Below the pieces are notes generated by a model, which did no database searches, was not told where the DNA came from, and saw only the letters and a list, made by a program, of their open reading frames with translations. A DNA stretch of 36,094 bases, taken from Rubrivivax sp. (GTDB taxonomy: Bacteria; Pseudomonadota; Gammaproteobacteria; Burkholderiales; Burkholderiaceae_C). The stretch is taken from NCBI GenBank assembly GCA_016790435.1, contig JAEUPE010000033.1, forward strand, positions 1 through 36,094, given 5' to 3'. The translations under genes were made by a program, and so were the position numbers. This document shows positions 23,736 through 32,052 of the stretch, in pieces. Position 1 is the first letter of the stretch; the number at the start of each line of letters is the position of its first letter.

Positions 23736-26570
23736 ATGTCGCGCCTCCAAGGCCTGCAGCGCCTGGCCGGCCTCCACTTCTTTCTCGACAGCCGCATCGC
23801 GCGGCGCATCTTCCGCGTGCTGCTCGTCGCGGCACTGCTGCCGACGGCACTCGCCGGCGGACTCATCTACAGCACCTTCGAGGCGCGCGAGGAAGCGCAG
23901 GCACGCCGCGAGGCCAAGGTGCGCCTCAAGCAGATGGGGCTGCGGCTGTTCGACCGCCTCGACGCGGCGCGCACGACCCTCGCCGTGCATGCCGCCGGCT
24001 CCGACTGGCGCGTGCCGCCGGTGCTGGAGTCACGTGGCCGCATGCACCTGATCGGCGTGCGCACGGTGGCCGCGGACGCGATGCCCACGGCGCCGCCGCC
24101 ACTCTCTTGGCAAGAGCCCGCGCCGCAGCGCACGCGCGAAGCCAGGCCTGAAGGCCTGCGCGACGCTGCACGCGCCGGCACGCGGGCCACCACGCCGACG
24201 GCCGTCGTGCAGCTGGCCGTGCGCGACCGGTCCGGCAAAGCCTGGTGGCTGGCCGAGGTGGCCCCGGAGTACCTCTGGTCCGACTTCCGCGGCGACGGCG
24301 CCGGCGCCGGCCTGTGTGTGCTCGGGCCCGGCGGGGAGCGGCTGTTCTGCCCGCTCGGCCCGCCCGACGCTGCGGCCGACGCGGCCGAGTGGCGGCTCTT
24401 CATGGGCGGTGAGTTCGAGGCCGCGGACTGGCGCATCGTCGGGCCGCGCCTCGCACCCCGTGTGGACGAGGCGGGCGAAGGCGACGGCACGCCGCTGGCG
24501 CGCCTGGTGGCGTTGACGCTCGCCGGCACGCTGATCCTCGCTGCGCTGCTCGGGCTGGCCATGGTGCGCCGCACGCTGGTGCCGCTGGAGCGGCTGACGG
24601 CGGGCACGCGCGCCCTGGCGCAAGGCGACCACGCCGCACGCGTCGACCTGCCGCCGGGCGACGAGTTCGGCGAGCTGGCCACTTCGCTCAACGGCATGGC
24701 GGCGCGCATCGAGCGCCAGATCTCGGCGCTGGAGGTGCAGGCGGCCGTGGACCGCAAGATCCTCGACGGCGCGCCGCTGGAGATCATCTTCAGGCGCGTG
24801 CTCGCACGCCTGGCGCAACTGGCGCCCGGCGCGCACGTGGCCATCATCGCGCGCGACGTGGCCAGTGGCGAGTGGCGCCTGCACGGCAACGACCCCGCGC
24901 ACGCGCCGCAAACCCTGGCCCCGCCCGATGACGCCTGGCAGACCAGCGCCGACGGCCTCGCCGGCCATTGCCTGCTCGCCGCCGACACGCCGCCCTGGCT
25001 GCAGCGCGCCTTCTTCCTGGCCAGCGGCCGCACGCCACCGGCCGGCGCCGCGTTGTGCTGGGTGCCGGCGCTCTGGCGCGACGAGCCGGTGGCGCTGCTG
25101 CTGGTGTGCGCTCCGGCACGCCTCGCGCTCGACGCTGCCGGTGCGCAAGAGGTGGAGACGCTGCGCGACCGCGTCGCCATCGCGCTCGCGGCCGCGGCGC
25201 GCGAGCACCACCTGGTCGAACGGGCCGTGCGCGACAACCTCACCGGGCTGCTCAACCGCAACGGCCTGCACGACGCCTGCGACCAGCGGCTGGCGGCGCC
25301 GGCGCCGGCCGAGCCGCCGGCCCCCTTCAACGTGCTGCTCATCGACCTCGACGGCTTCAAGGAGGTCAACGACACGCTCGGGCATCCGGTCGGCGACGCC
25401 GTGCTGCGCGCCGTGTCCGACCGCCTGGGCAGCCGGCTGCCCGCCGGCGCCACGCTGGCGCGCGTGGGCGGCGACGAGTTCGTCGTGCTGCAGCCTGCGG
25501 CCAGCGAGGCCGCCGAGTCGCTGGCCGAGACGCTGTGCAACCTCGTGGCGCAGCCGATCTCGCACCGCGAGCACGTCGTGCACCTGGGCGCAAGCGTCGG
25601 CATCGCCAGCCATCCGGCAGACGCCACCGACCGCGACGAGCTGCTGCGCCGGGCCGACGTGGCGATGTACGCCGCCAAGGCCGCCGGGCGCGGCCGCTGG
25701 CGCCGTTATGCCGACACCATGGACGCGCAGGCCACCGAGCGCGCCTGGATCACGCGCGAGCTGCGCGCCGCGCTCGAGCGTGGCACCGAGACCCCGCTCG
25801 AGCTGCACTACCAGCCACGCGTCGATCCGCGCGACGGCCACGTCAGCTCCACCGAGGCCCTCGTGCGCTGGACCCATCCCGAGCGCGGCGCCATTGCGCC
25901 CATGCGCTTCGTCCCGGTGGCCGAGGAGACCGGCCTCATCGACCGGCTGGGCGCCTTCGTCCTGCATGCCGCCCTGGCGCAGCAGCGCCGCTGGCGCGAC
26001 GCCGGGGTTGCCAGCGGCCGCGTGGCCGTGAACGTGTCGGCGCGCCAGTTGCGCGACCCCGGTTTCACCAGCGCCGTGCTGGCGGCCTTGCAGCGGCATG
26101 GCCTGCAGCCCGCCGACCTGGAGCTGGAGATCACCGAGAGCCTCTTCGCCGGCGACGCCTCCAGCGTGCAGCGCGCCCTGCAGCCGCTGCGCGAACAAGG
26201 CGTGTGGGTGGCGCTGGACGACTTCGGCACCGGCTACTCGTCGCTGTCGGCGCTGCAGAGCCTGCCCATCGACGTGCTGAAGATCGACCGCAGCTTCGTC
26301 ATCGAGCTCGGCGTGCGCGACAGCGCGCAGGCCGTCGTGCGCTCGATCATCGCGTTGGCGCGCGCGCTGGGCAAGCGCGTGGTCGCCGAGGGCGTGGAGA
26401 CGGCCGAGCAGGAGCGGCAGCTTCTGGCACTGGGCTGCGACGAGTTCCAGGGCTACCTGTATGCGCGGCCGCTGCCGCCCGCACCGTTCGAGGCCCGCGT
26501 GGCCGCGGGCTTTGCCAATGCACCTGCAGCGCCGGCCATGCACGACGGCCAGGCCCTGGTCACGGCCTGA
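23736..26570 (+). CDS. Membrane GGDEF-EAL protein (dual cyclic-di-GMP enzyme domains)
   Basis: 944 residues. TM1 is at about 24-46, a periplasmic region runs to about 255, and TM2 is at about 257-277. HAMP follows (LVPLERLTAGTRALAQGDHA, about 280-335), then a GAF-like region (about 345-485) and GGDEF, whose active motif GGDEF at 578-582 is intact. The EAL domain carries EALVRW (707-712), LEITESLF, ALDDFGTGYSS and VAEGVETAEQ. Both catalytic motifs are intact, so synthase and phosphodiesterase activities are both possible; no RxxD inhibitory site precedes GGDEF at the usual spacing. The ATG at 23736 is the first Met before the family N-terminus. It is probably in an operon with the pseudopilin. 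It likely adjusts motility or surface attachment in response to a periplasmic signal. Confidence 0.92.
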   Translation: MSRLQGLQRLAGLHFFLDSRIARRIFRVLLVAALLPTALAGGLIYSTFEAREEAQARREAKVRLKQMGLRLFDRLDAARTTLAVHAAGSDWRVPPVLESRGRMHLIGVRTVAADAMPTAPPPLSWQEPAPQRTREARPEGLRDAARAGTRATTPTAVVQLAVRDRSGKAWWLAEVAPEYLWSDFRGDGAGAGLCVLGPGGERLFCPLGPPDAAADAAEWRLFMGGEFEAADWRIVGPRLAPRVDEAGEGDGTPLARLVALTLAGTLILAALLGLAMVRRTLVPLERLTAGTRALAQGDHAARVDLPPGDEFGELATSLNGMAARIERQISALEVQAAVDRKILDGAPLEIIFRRVLARLAQLAPGAHVAIIARDVASGEWRLHGNDPAHAPQTLAPPDDAWQTSADGLAGHCLLAADTPPWLQRAFFLASGRTPPAGAALCWVPALWRDEPVALLLVCAPARLALDAAGAQEVETLRDRVAIALAAAAREHHLVERAVRDNLTGLLNRNGLHDACDQRLAAPAPAEPPAPFNVLLIDLDGFKEVNDTLGHPVGDAVLRAVSDRLGSRLPAGATLARVGGDEFVVLQPAASEAAESLAETLCNLVAQPISHREHVVHLGASVGIASHPADATDRDELLRRADVAMYAAKAAGRGRWRRYADTMDAQATERAWITRELRAALERGTETPLELHYQPRVDPRDGHVSSTEALVRWTHPERGAIAPMRFVPVAEETGLIDRLGAFVLHAALAQQRRWRDAGVASGRVAVNVSARQLRDPGFTSAVLAALQRHGLQPADLELEITESLFAGDASSVQRALQPLREQGVWVALDDFGTGYSSLSALQSLPIDVLKIDRSFVIELGVRDSAQAVVRSIIALARALGKRVVAEGVETAEQERQLLALGCDEFQGYLYARPLPPAPFEARVAAGFANAPAAPAMHDGQALVTA

Positions 26571-26626
26571 GCGCGCCTTGCAGGCCGGGCAGTAACATGC
26601 CCGCCACCTCCCCAGGAAGCGCCGCC

Positions 26627-27817
26627 ATGAACCTGATCGAGCCCATCCTCGCCGACGCCGCGACCATCGCCGCCATGCGCCGCGACATCCACGCCCATCC
26701 GGAGCTCTGCTACGAGGAGAACCGCACCGCCGACGTGGTGGCCAAGGCGCTGACCGACTGGGGCATCCCCGTGCACCGGGGCCTGGGCAAGACCGGCGTC
26801 GTCGGCATCGTCAAGAACGGCACCAGTTCGCGCGCCGTCGGCCTGCGCGCCGACATGGACGCGCTGCCGATGACCGAGCACAACACCTTCGCGCATGCCA
26901 GCAAGCACGTGGGCAAGATGCACGCCTGCGGCCACGACGGCCACACCGCGATGCTGCTCGCCGCCGCCAAGCACCTGAGCAAACACCGCAATTTCGACGG
27001 CACCGTCTATCTCGTCTTCCAGCCGGCCGAAGAGGGCGGCGCCGGCGCGCGCGAGATGATCAAGGACGGCCTCTTCGAGAAGTTCCCGATGGAGGCGATC
27101 TTCGGTGCGCACAACTGGCCCGGCTACAAGGTCGGCACCTTCGGCGTCAGCGCCGGGCCGATGATGGCCTCGGGCAGCATCTTCACCCTCACGGTGCGCG
27201 GCAAGGGCTCGCACGCGGCGCTGTCGTACCTGGGCGTCGACCCGGTGCCGGTGGCCTGCCAGATCGTCATGGCCTGGCAGACCATCGTCAGCCGCAACCT
27301 GCGCGCCATGGAAGCCGCGGTCATCTCGGCGACGATGATCAACGCCGGCGAGGCCTTCAACGTCATTCCCGACTCGGCCAGCATCAAGGGCACGGTGCGC
27401 ACGCTCAGCAACGAGGCCGTGTTGCTGATCGAGCAGCGCATGCGCGAGGTGGCCGAGGGCATCTGCGCCGCGCACGGCGCGACCTGCGAGTTCGAGTTCA
27501 ACCGCGGCTACCCGGTGACGGTGAACCACGTCGCCGAGACCGAGTTCGTCAAGCGCGTGCTCGGCGACGTCGTCGGCGCGGCCAACGTGATGCCCTTCGA
27601 GCCCGTGCTGGCGAGCGAGGACTTCAGCTTCTTCCTGCAGGCCAAGCCCGGCTGCTACTTCATGATCGGCAACGGCGACGGCGCCCACCGCGAGCACGGC
27701 CACGGCATCGGGCCGTGCACGCTGCACAACCCGAGCTACGACTTCAACGACGACCTCATCCCGCTCGGCGCCACGGCGTGGGTGCGGATTGCCGAGAGCT
27801 GGCTGCAACCGAAGTGA
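26627..27817 (+). CDS. M20-family amidohydrolase (hippurate hydrolase-like)
   Basis: 396 residues of the M20D aminoacylase/amidohydrolase family, which removes N-acyl groups from amino acids or related amides. The first metal-site region is MHACGHDGHTAML (Cys101, His103), then FQPAEEGGAGA near 131-141 with the catalytic Glu, FGAHNWPGYKVGTFG, the dimerisation domain from about 180, and late residues ASEDFSFFLQAKPG and HNPSYDFND completing the site. The ATG at 26627 has an AGGAAG RBS; an ATG at 26597 would add ten unsupported residues. There is no signal peptide, so it is cytosolic. It sits between the GGDEF-EAL gene and a converging chemoreceptor. Its product could generate the amino acids that neighbouring receptors sense, but that is speculation. 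Confidence 0.92.
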   Translation: MNLIEPILADAATIAAMRRDIHAHPELCYEENRTADVVAKALTDWGIPVHRGLGKTGVVGIVKNGTSSRAVGLRADMDALPMTEHNTFAHASKHVGKMHACGHDGHTAMLLAAAKHLSKHRNFDGTVYLVFQPAEEGGAGAREMIKDGLFEKFPMEAIFGAHNWPGYKVGTFGVSAGPMMASGSIFTLTVRGKGSHAALSYLGVDPVPVACQIVMAWQTIVSRNLRAMEAAVISATMINAGEAFNVIPDSASIKGTVRTLSNEAVLLIEQRMREVAEGICAAHGATCEFEFNRGYPVTVNHVAETEFVKRVLGDVVGAANVMPFEPVLASEDFSFFLQAKPGCYFMIGNGDGAHREHGHGIGPCTLHNPSYDFNDDLIPLGATAWVRIAESWLQPK

Positions 27818-27858
27818 TCGGGGCGTTGCCGCCCCGCGCGGGGGTTGAACTGGCGCGC

Positions 27859-27874
27859 GGCGGCTGACGCCGCC
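27859..27874. terminator. Hairpin between convergent genes
   Basis: GGCGGC-TGAC-GCCGCC lies between the M20 stop (27817) and the end of the minus-strand chemoreceptor (27891), where a bidirectional terminator would be expected. It has no T-run. Confidence 0.35.
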
Positions 27875-27890
27875 TCCGGCGTCGACCCGA

Positions 27891-29444
27891 TCAGGCCGTC
27901 TGGAACACTGACAGCGAGTTGCGCAGGCCCTGCGTCTGCGTGCTGAGCGACTGCGTCGCCGCGGCCGCCTGCTCGACGAGGGCGGCGTTCTGCTGGGTCG
28001 TCGAGTCCATGCTGGTGATGACCTCGCTCACCTGGGCCATGCCGCTGGCCTGCTCGCCGGTCTCGCGGGCGATGTCCTCCATCACGCGCGAGACGTTCTC
28101 GACCGCATTCACCACCTCGTGGATGATCTTGCCGGCGGCCTGCACCTGCTCGGCGCCGGCGTGAGCCTGTTCCACGGAGGTCTGGATGAGACCGCGGATC
28201 TCCTTGGCCGCCCCGGCGCTGCGCGCAGCCAGGGCCCGCACCTCCTGCGCCACCACCGCGAAACCGCGGCCCTGCTCGCCGGCGCGCGCGGCCTCGACGG
28301 CCGCATTCAGCGCCAGCAGGTTGGTCTGGAACGACAGGCCGTCGATGACCGCGATGATCTCGCCGATGCGCTTGGACTGCGTGTTGATGCGGTCCATGGC
28401 GGCCACCGCTTCGCCCATCACCGTGCCGCCGTCCCGGGCCTTGCCGGAGGTGGTCCTGGCCAGGTCGTTGGCGTGGAGCGCCGCCTCGTTGCTGCGGCGC
28501 ATGCGGGCGAAGAGTTCGTCCACCGTCGAGGCGGTGCGTTGCAGCGAGGCGGCGGTCTGCTCGGTGCGCGCCGAGAGGTCCATGTTGCCGGCGGCAATCT
28601 CGGCCGAGGCGCCGTCGATCTGCAGCGCCGCCTGCTGCACGCCGCCGAGCAGCGCATTGAGGCGAGCCGACAGGCCGGCCATGGCCACGAGCACCTGGCC
28701 GGTCTCGTCGGTGCGGTCGACGTCGACCATCTGGCGCAGGTCGCCCGAAGCGACCTCCTGCGCGATGCGCACGGCCTCGCGCAGGGGCTCCTTGATCATG
28801 CGCACGCACAGCCAGATGACCAGGGCACTGATGACCAGCGCGCACAGCAGGACCGTGAGCGCCAGCGTGTCGGCCCGGGCCATGGCCTGGATCGCCTCTT
28901 CGGCCTGGCCCGACGACCGCGTCACGACCAGCGCCGAGAGCTCGTCCACGGCCTTCTCGAGCTTGCCGTGCGCCGCCTCGGCCGAGGTCATCATCATCGC
29001 GGCCTGGGCAAGCCCACCCGACTTCATCTCGATCGTGTCCTTGGCGGAACGCGAGAAGTCCACAAGGACTCGCTCGATGGCCTCGAAGCGCGGCTTGAGG
29101 TCAGGCGTCGCCGCCGCCTTCAGCTGCCCGACCTGCTCGGCGAAGGCGGTGAACTCCTGCGCGATCGACTTGTCCAGCGCCTCGATGCGCTTGGCCTTCA
29201 TGCCCGCACCCTCGTAGGCGAGGCTGCGCATGACCATGGCATCGAGCTTGGCGGTGCGCGTCTTCAACTGGGCCAGTGCCGCCAGGTCCGGCAGTCCGCG
29301 CTGGCTCAGTTCGTGCAGCGCCGACCCCGCCTGCTGGTTGCCGAACCAGCCGACGCCGGCCACGATGAGCAGGCAGACGATGACGAACAGAGGTGCCATC
29401 AGCACCTTGACGGCGATGGGCAGGTTGACCAGCAGCTTCTTCAT
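27891..29444 (-). CDS. Methyl-accepting chemotaxis protein (4HB-type sensor domain)
   Basis: 517 residues, typical for a 4HB chemoreceptor. TM1 (about 12-33) begins [19 protein letters not shown], a periplasmic four-helix region spans about 34-190, and TM2 is [20 protein letters not shown] (about 193-214). HAMP and a complete MCP domain follow ([20 protein letters not shown], then [20 protein letters not shown]); the C-terminus is short (SVFQTA) without a tether pentapeptide. The ATG at 29444 has a weak RBS. It lies 63 bases downstream of a secreted Cache protein on the same strand, with a GC hairpin between, so they probably share a transcript and a ligand. It signals through CheA/CheW encoded elsewhere. 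Confidence 0.92.
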   Translation of the reverse strand: MKKLLVNLPIAVKVLMAPLFVIVCLLIVAGVGWFGNQQAGSALHELSQRGLPDLAALAQLKTRTAKLDAMVMRSLAYEGAGMKAKRIEALDKSIAQEFTAFAEQVGQLKAAATPDLKPRFEAIERVLVDFSRSAKDTIEMKSGGLAQAAMMMTSAEAAHGKLEKAVDELSALVVTRSSGQAEEAIQAMARADTLALTVLLCALVISALVIWLCVRMIKEPLREAVRIAQEVASGDLRQMVDVDRTDETGQVLVAMAGLSARLNALLGGVQQAALQIDGASAEIAAGNMDLSARTEQTAASLQRTASTVDELFARMRRSNEAALHANDLARTTSGKARDGGTVMGEAVAAMDRINTQSKRIGEIIAVIDGLSFQTNLLALNAAVEAARAGEQGRGFAVVAQEVRALAARSAGAAKEIRGLIQTSVEQAHAGAEQVQAAGKIIHEVVNAVENVSRVMEDIARETGEQASGMAQVSEVITSMDSTTQQNAALVEQAAAATQSLSTQTQGLRNSLSVFQTA

Positions 29445-29471
29445 GGCAGGACCGGCGGGAAGCGTTGAAAG

Positions 29472-29492
29472 GGCGGCGCGCGTGGCGCCGCC
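29472..29492 (-). terminator. Hairpin between the Cache gene and its chemoreceptor
   Basis: GGCGGCG (29472-29478) pairs with CGCCGCC (29486-29492), one more C-G pair inside. Read on the minus strand it is followed by CTTTC. It may act as a partial terminator or mRNA stabiliser that makes the upstream secreted protein more abundant than the receptor. Confidence 0.4.
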
Positions 29493-29507
29493 GCTCTTCA
29501 GGGCACG

Positions 29508-29972
29508 TCAGCGATAGACGCCGACACCGACGAACATGTCGGCGCCCGGGACCCGCTGGATGAAGGCGGACTTGTCCTCGATCTTCTTCGAGACCGGGTG
29601 CGCCCACTCGTAGTCGACCCAGCCGGCGCCGGTCTTGGCCGCCAGGGCCACCATCTCCTTGCCGAACTCCTTGCCCGACGCGTCCTTCACGTCCAGCGAG
29701 TTGCGGCCCATCAGCTTGTCGCTGATGTGGAAGCGCATCACGCCGCCGAACTCCATGACGAAGGGGTACAGGTCCTTGGGCATCCAGCGCTTGCGGTCAG
29801 CGGCGAAGTCCTTCGCTGCCTGCTCGAGACCGACCTTCTTGATGTGGGCGACAGCGGCGTCGTTGAGCGCGCGGGCCTCTTCCTTCGAGCCCCGTTCCTG
29901 GGCGAAGGCGGGTTGGAGCAGGGCTGCGCCGAGCAGGGCGGCGGCGAGGAAGGAGCGGCGGACGATGGACAT
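29508..29972 (-). CDS. Secreted single-Cache-domain protein
   Basis: 154 residues with a Sec signal (SFLAAALLGAALLQPAFA, cleavage before QERG). The mature part is one small Cache-type sensor domain. Helical KEEARALNDAAVAHIKKVG comes first, then DLYPFVMEFGGVMRFH, LMGRNSLDVKDASGKEFG, GAGWVDYEWAHPVSKKIEDK and VGVGVYR at the end, as in sCache_2-type proteins. It has no membrane segment or signalling domain of its own, so it is a free periplasmic ligand binder. The ATG at 29972 has a TGGAGG RBS. It is the first gene of a minus-strand unit with the chemoreceptor, downstream of a FliA-like promoter. The likely role is ligand capture for that receptor; family ligands are often organic or amino acids, but the ligand here is unknown. 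Confidence 0.85.
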   Translation of the reverse strand: MSIVRRSFLAAALLGAALLQPAFAQERGSKEEARALNDAAVAHIKKVGLEQAAKDFAADRKRWMPKDLYPFVMEFGGVMRFHISDKLMGRNSLDVKDASGKEFGKEMVALAAKTGAGWVDYEWAHPVSKKIEDKSAFIQRVPGADMFVGVGVYR

Positions 29973-30036
29973 GGGGGCCTCCAGGAAGGATGAGGTTCAG
30001 GTTGAGAGGGGTGGAACGGGCACTTCGATTCAAGGG

Positions 30037-30063
30037 CTATCGGTCCCGAAGGCTGACACTTGA
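30037..30063 (-). promoter_or_regulatory. Sigma-28 (FliA)-like promoter for the Cache/chemoreceptor unit
   Basis: On the minus strand: TCAAGTGT (30063-30056), 11 bases, then ACCGATAG (30044-30037). This matches TAAAGTTT-N11-GCCGATAA at 6 of 8 in each box with exactly the consensus spacer. It is 64 bases upstream of the Cache ATG at 29972. A GCTGAC...GTCAGC dyad (30052-30071) overlaps the -35 region. Confidence 0.55.
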
Positions 30064-30220
30064 GCGTCAGCGATGACACCGACGGGGCCGATCACCACGA
30101 CCGGCATCATTTGTCCGGCCGCTCCACGGCAATCCATCGATATGGCCCGATGGCCGAGCCCTGTTCCGCGCAAGCACCGATCCGGTGCCCCCGGGCGAGG
30201 CCGCAAGCCACAATCGCTGC

Positions 30221-31336
30221 ATGAGCACCTCCGAATCCTTCTTCGCGCAGAGCTACGCCGAGGCGCGCACCAAGTTCACTGCCGCCGCCGAGGCGGCCGG
30301 CCTGGACGTGCACGCGCACGTCCACCCGCTCGTCGGCCGCGACGGCGAGGTGCTGGCGATGGACGTGGCACGCTTCGGCCCGGCCGATGCACGCTCGCTA
30401 CTGGTCATCTCCAGCGCCTGCCATGGCGCCGAGGGCTTCTGCGGCTCGGGCGTGCAGAACGCGTTGCTCGCCGACGCCGGCTTCCACGCCGCCGCACAGG
30501 CCGCTGGCGTGGCCGTGCTGTACGTGCACGCGCTCAACCCCTACGGTTTCTCGTGGATCCGGCGCACGACGCAGGAAAACGTCGACCTCAACCGCAACTG
30601 GCAGGACTTCGACCATCGCAATGGGGGGCCGCCGCCGCTGCCCGCCAACCCGGGCTACGACGAGATCGCGCGCTTCGTGGTACCCGCCACCTGGCCGCCG
30701 CCGCCCGAGAACGAAGCCGGCCTGGCCGACTTCTCCCGGCGCCACGGCGAGCGCGCGCTGCAGGCCGCGCTGAGCCAGGGCCAGTACACGCACCCCGAGG
30801 GCCTGTTCTTCGGCGGCCACCGGCCCACCTGGAGCCGGCAGACGCTGGCGCACGTGCTCGAGGAGCAGGGCCAGCGCTGCGCGCGGCTGGGCTGGATCGA
30901 CATCCACACCGGCCTCGGCCCGAGCGGCCACGGCGAGCGCATCTTCGCCGACCGCAACGACCCCGTGTCGCTGGCGCGCGCCCGCGCCTGGTGGGGCGTC
31001 GGCGGCGCGACGGTGACTTCCATGTACGACGGCTCCTCGGCGTCGGCCGAGCTGACCGGGCTGCTGTTCAATGCCGCCTACCTGCACTGCCCGCAGGCCG
31101 AGTACACCGGCCTGGCGCTGGAGTACGGCACGCTGCCGATGAACGAGGTGATGACCGCTTTGCGTGGCGACCAGTGGCTCTACAACCACCCGGAGGCAGG
31201 CGCCGAGCAGCGCACCGCCCTCAAGCGGCAGATGCGCGACGCGTTCTACGTCGACACGCCGCTGTGGAAGCGGCAGGTCGTCGAGCAGGGCCTCGAGGTG
31301 GCGCAGCAGGCCGTGGCCGGGTTGGCGGGCCGGTAA
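30221..31336 (+). CDS. DUF2817-family, M14-like metallopeptidase
   Basis: 371 residues of the DUF2817 family, related to M14 zinc carboxypeptidases. Visible blocks are SACHGAEGFCGSGVQ near 77-91 (containing the H..E zinc pair), VLYVHALNPYGFSWIRRTTQ, ENVDLNRNWQDFD (substrate-binding Asn-Arg), GWIDIHTGLG (third zinc His) and YTGLALEYGTLP with the catalytic-type Glu. There is no signal peptide. The ATG at 30221 matches the family N-terminus; an in-frame extension to 30185 is unsupported. It converges on rsuA with 9 bases between stops, and its upstream region is shared with the divergent Cache gene. The substrate is unknown. Confidence 0.85.
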   Translation: MSTSESFFAQSYAEARTKFTAAAEAAGLDVHAHVHPLVGRDGEVLAMDVARFGPADARSLLVISSACHGAEGFCGSGVQNALLADAGFHAAAQAAGVAVLYVHALNPYGFSWIRRTTQENVDLNRNWQDFDHRNGGPPPLPANPGYDEIARFVVPATWPPPPENEAGLADFSRRHGERALQAALSQGQYTHPEGLFFGGHRPTWSRQTLAHVLEEQGQRCARLGWIDIHTGLGPSGHGERIFADRNDPVSLARARAWWGVGGATVTSMYDGSSASAELTGLLFNAAYLHCPQAEYTGLALEYGTLPMNEVMTALRGDQWLYNHPEAGAEQRTALKRQMRDAFYVDTPLWKRQVVEQGLEVAQQAVAGLAGR

Positions 31337-31345
31337 GGCGGCCCC

Positions 31346-32032
31346 TCAGCACACCGCCTGGTCCACCCACCGCCACGCTCCCGCCGGCAGGTCGGTCGGT
31401 AGGCGGAGCGCGCCGAAGTCGCTTCGGTGCAGGGCCTCGCAGCGGTTGCCGACGGCCGCGAGCATGCGCTTGACCTGGTGGTAGCGGCCCTCGGCGAGCG
31501 TGAGCGCCAAGGTCCACACGCCGGTGCGCTCGGCGGCCAGCGCGGCCACGAGGGCGGGGTCGTCATCGAGCACGACACCGTCGCGCAGGCGTTGCAGCTG
31601 TTCGTCGCTCACGGGGTGCTTCGCCGTCACCTGGTAGACCTTGGGCACGTGGTGCTTCGGGCTCGTCAGGCGGTGGATGAGCTGGCCGTCGTCGGTGAAG
31701 AGCAGCAACCCCGTGGTGTCTTCGTCGAGCCGACCGATGGGTTGCACGCCACGCTGGCGCAGCGGCGCCGGCAGCAGGCTCATCACGCTCGGATGGTGCC
31801 GGGGCTTCTGCGAGCACTCGTAGCCCGCCGGCTTGTGCAGCATCACCACCGCCGGCACGTGGAACGCCCAGGCCACGCCGTCGACCTCGAACACCAGGCC
31901 CTCGGTGGCGAATTCCTCGCCCGGGTCGTCGACGACACGGCCGCCGATGCGCACGGCGCCGGCCGCCACCAGGCCCGCGCACACGCGGCGCGCGCCGAAG
32001 CCCTGTGTGAAGAGAACCTGTGCCAGCCTCAT
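31346..32032 (-). CDS. rsuA: 16S rRNA pseudouridine(516) synthase
   Basis: 228 residues of the RsuA/RluB/E/F family, which isomerises a uridine of 16S rRNA to pseudouridine. An S4-like N-terminus (RLAQVLFTQGFGARRVCAGL, AGAVRIGGRVV) precedes HKPAGYECSQKPRHHPSVM and the catalytic motif IGRLDEDTTGLLLFTDDG, with the catalytic Asp at 103. Then come KVYQVTAKHPV and EGRYHQVKRMLAAVGNRCEA, all standard. The ATG at 32032 fits the family. It lies 20 bases after the class III alcohol dehydrogenase gene on the same strand, so cotranscription is likely though functionally unrelated. Confidence 0.93.
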   Translation of the reverse strand: MRLAQVLFTQGFGARRVCAGLVAAGAVRIGGRVVDDPGEEFATEGLVFEVDGVAWAFHVPAVVMLHKPAGYECSQKPRHHPSVMSLLPAPLRQRGVQPIGRLDEDTTGLLLFTDDGQLIHRLTSPKHHVPKVYQVTAKHPVSDEQLQRLRDGVVLDDDPALVAALAAERTGVWTLALTLAEGRYHQVKRMLAAVGNRCEALHRSDFGALRLPTDLPAGAWRWVDQAVC

Positions 32033-32052
32033 CGGCCGCGACCGGGCGGCGC

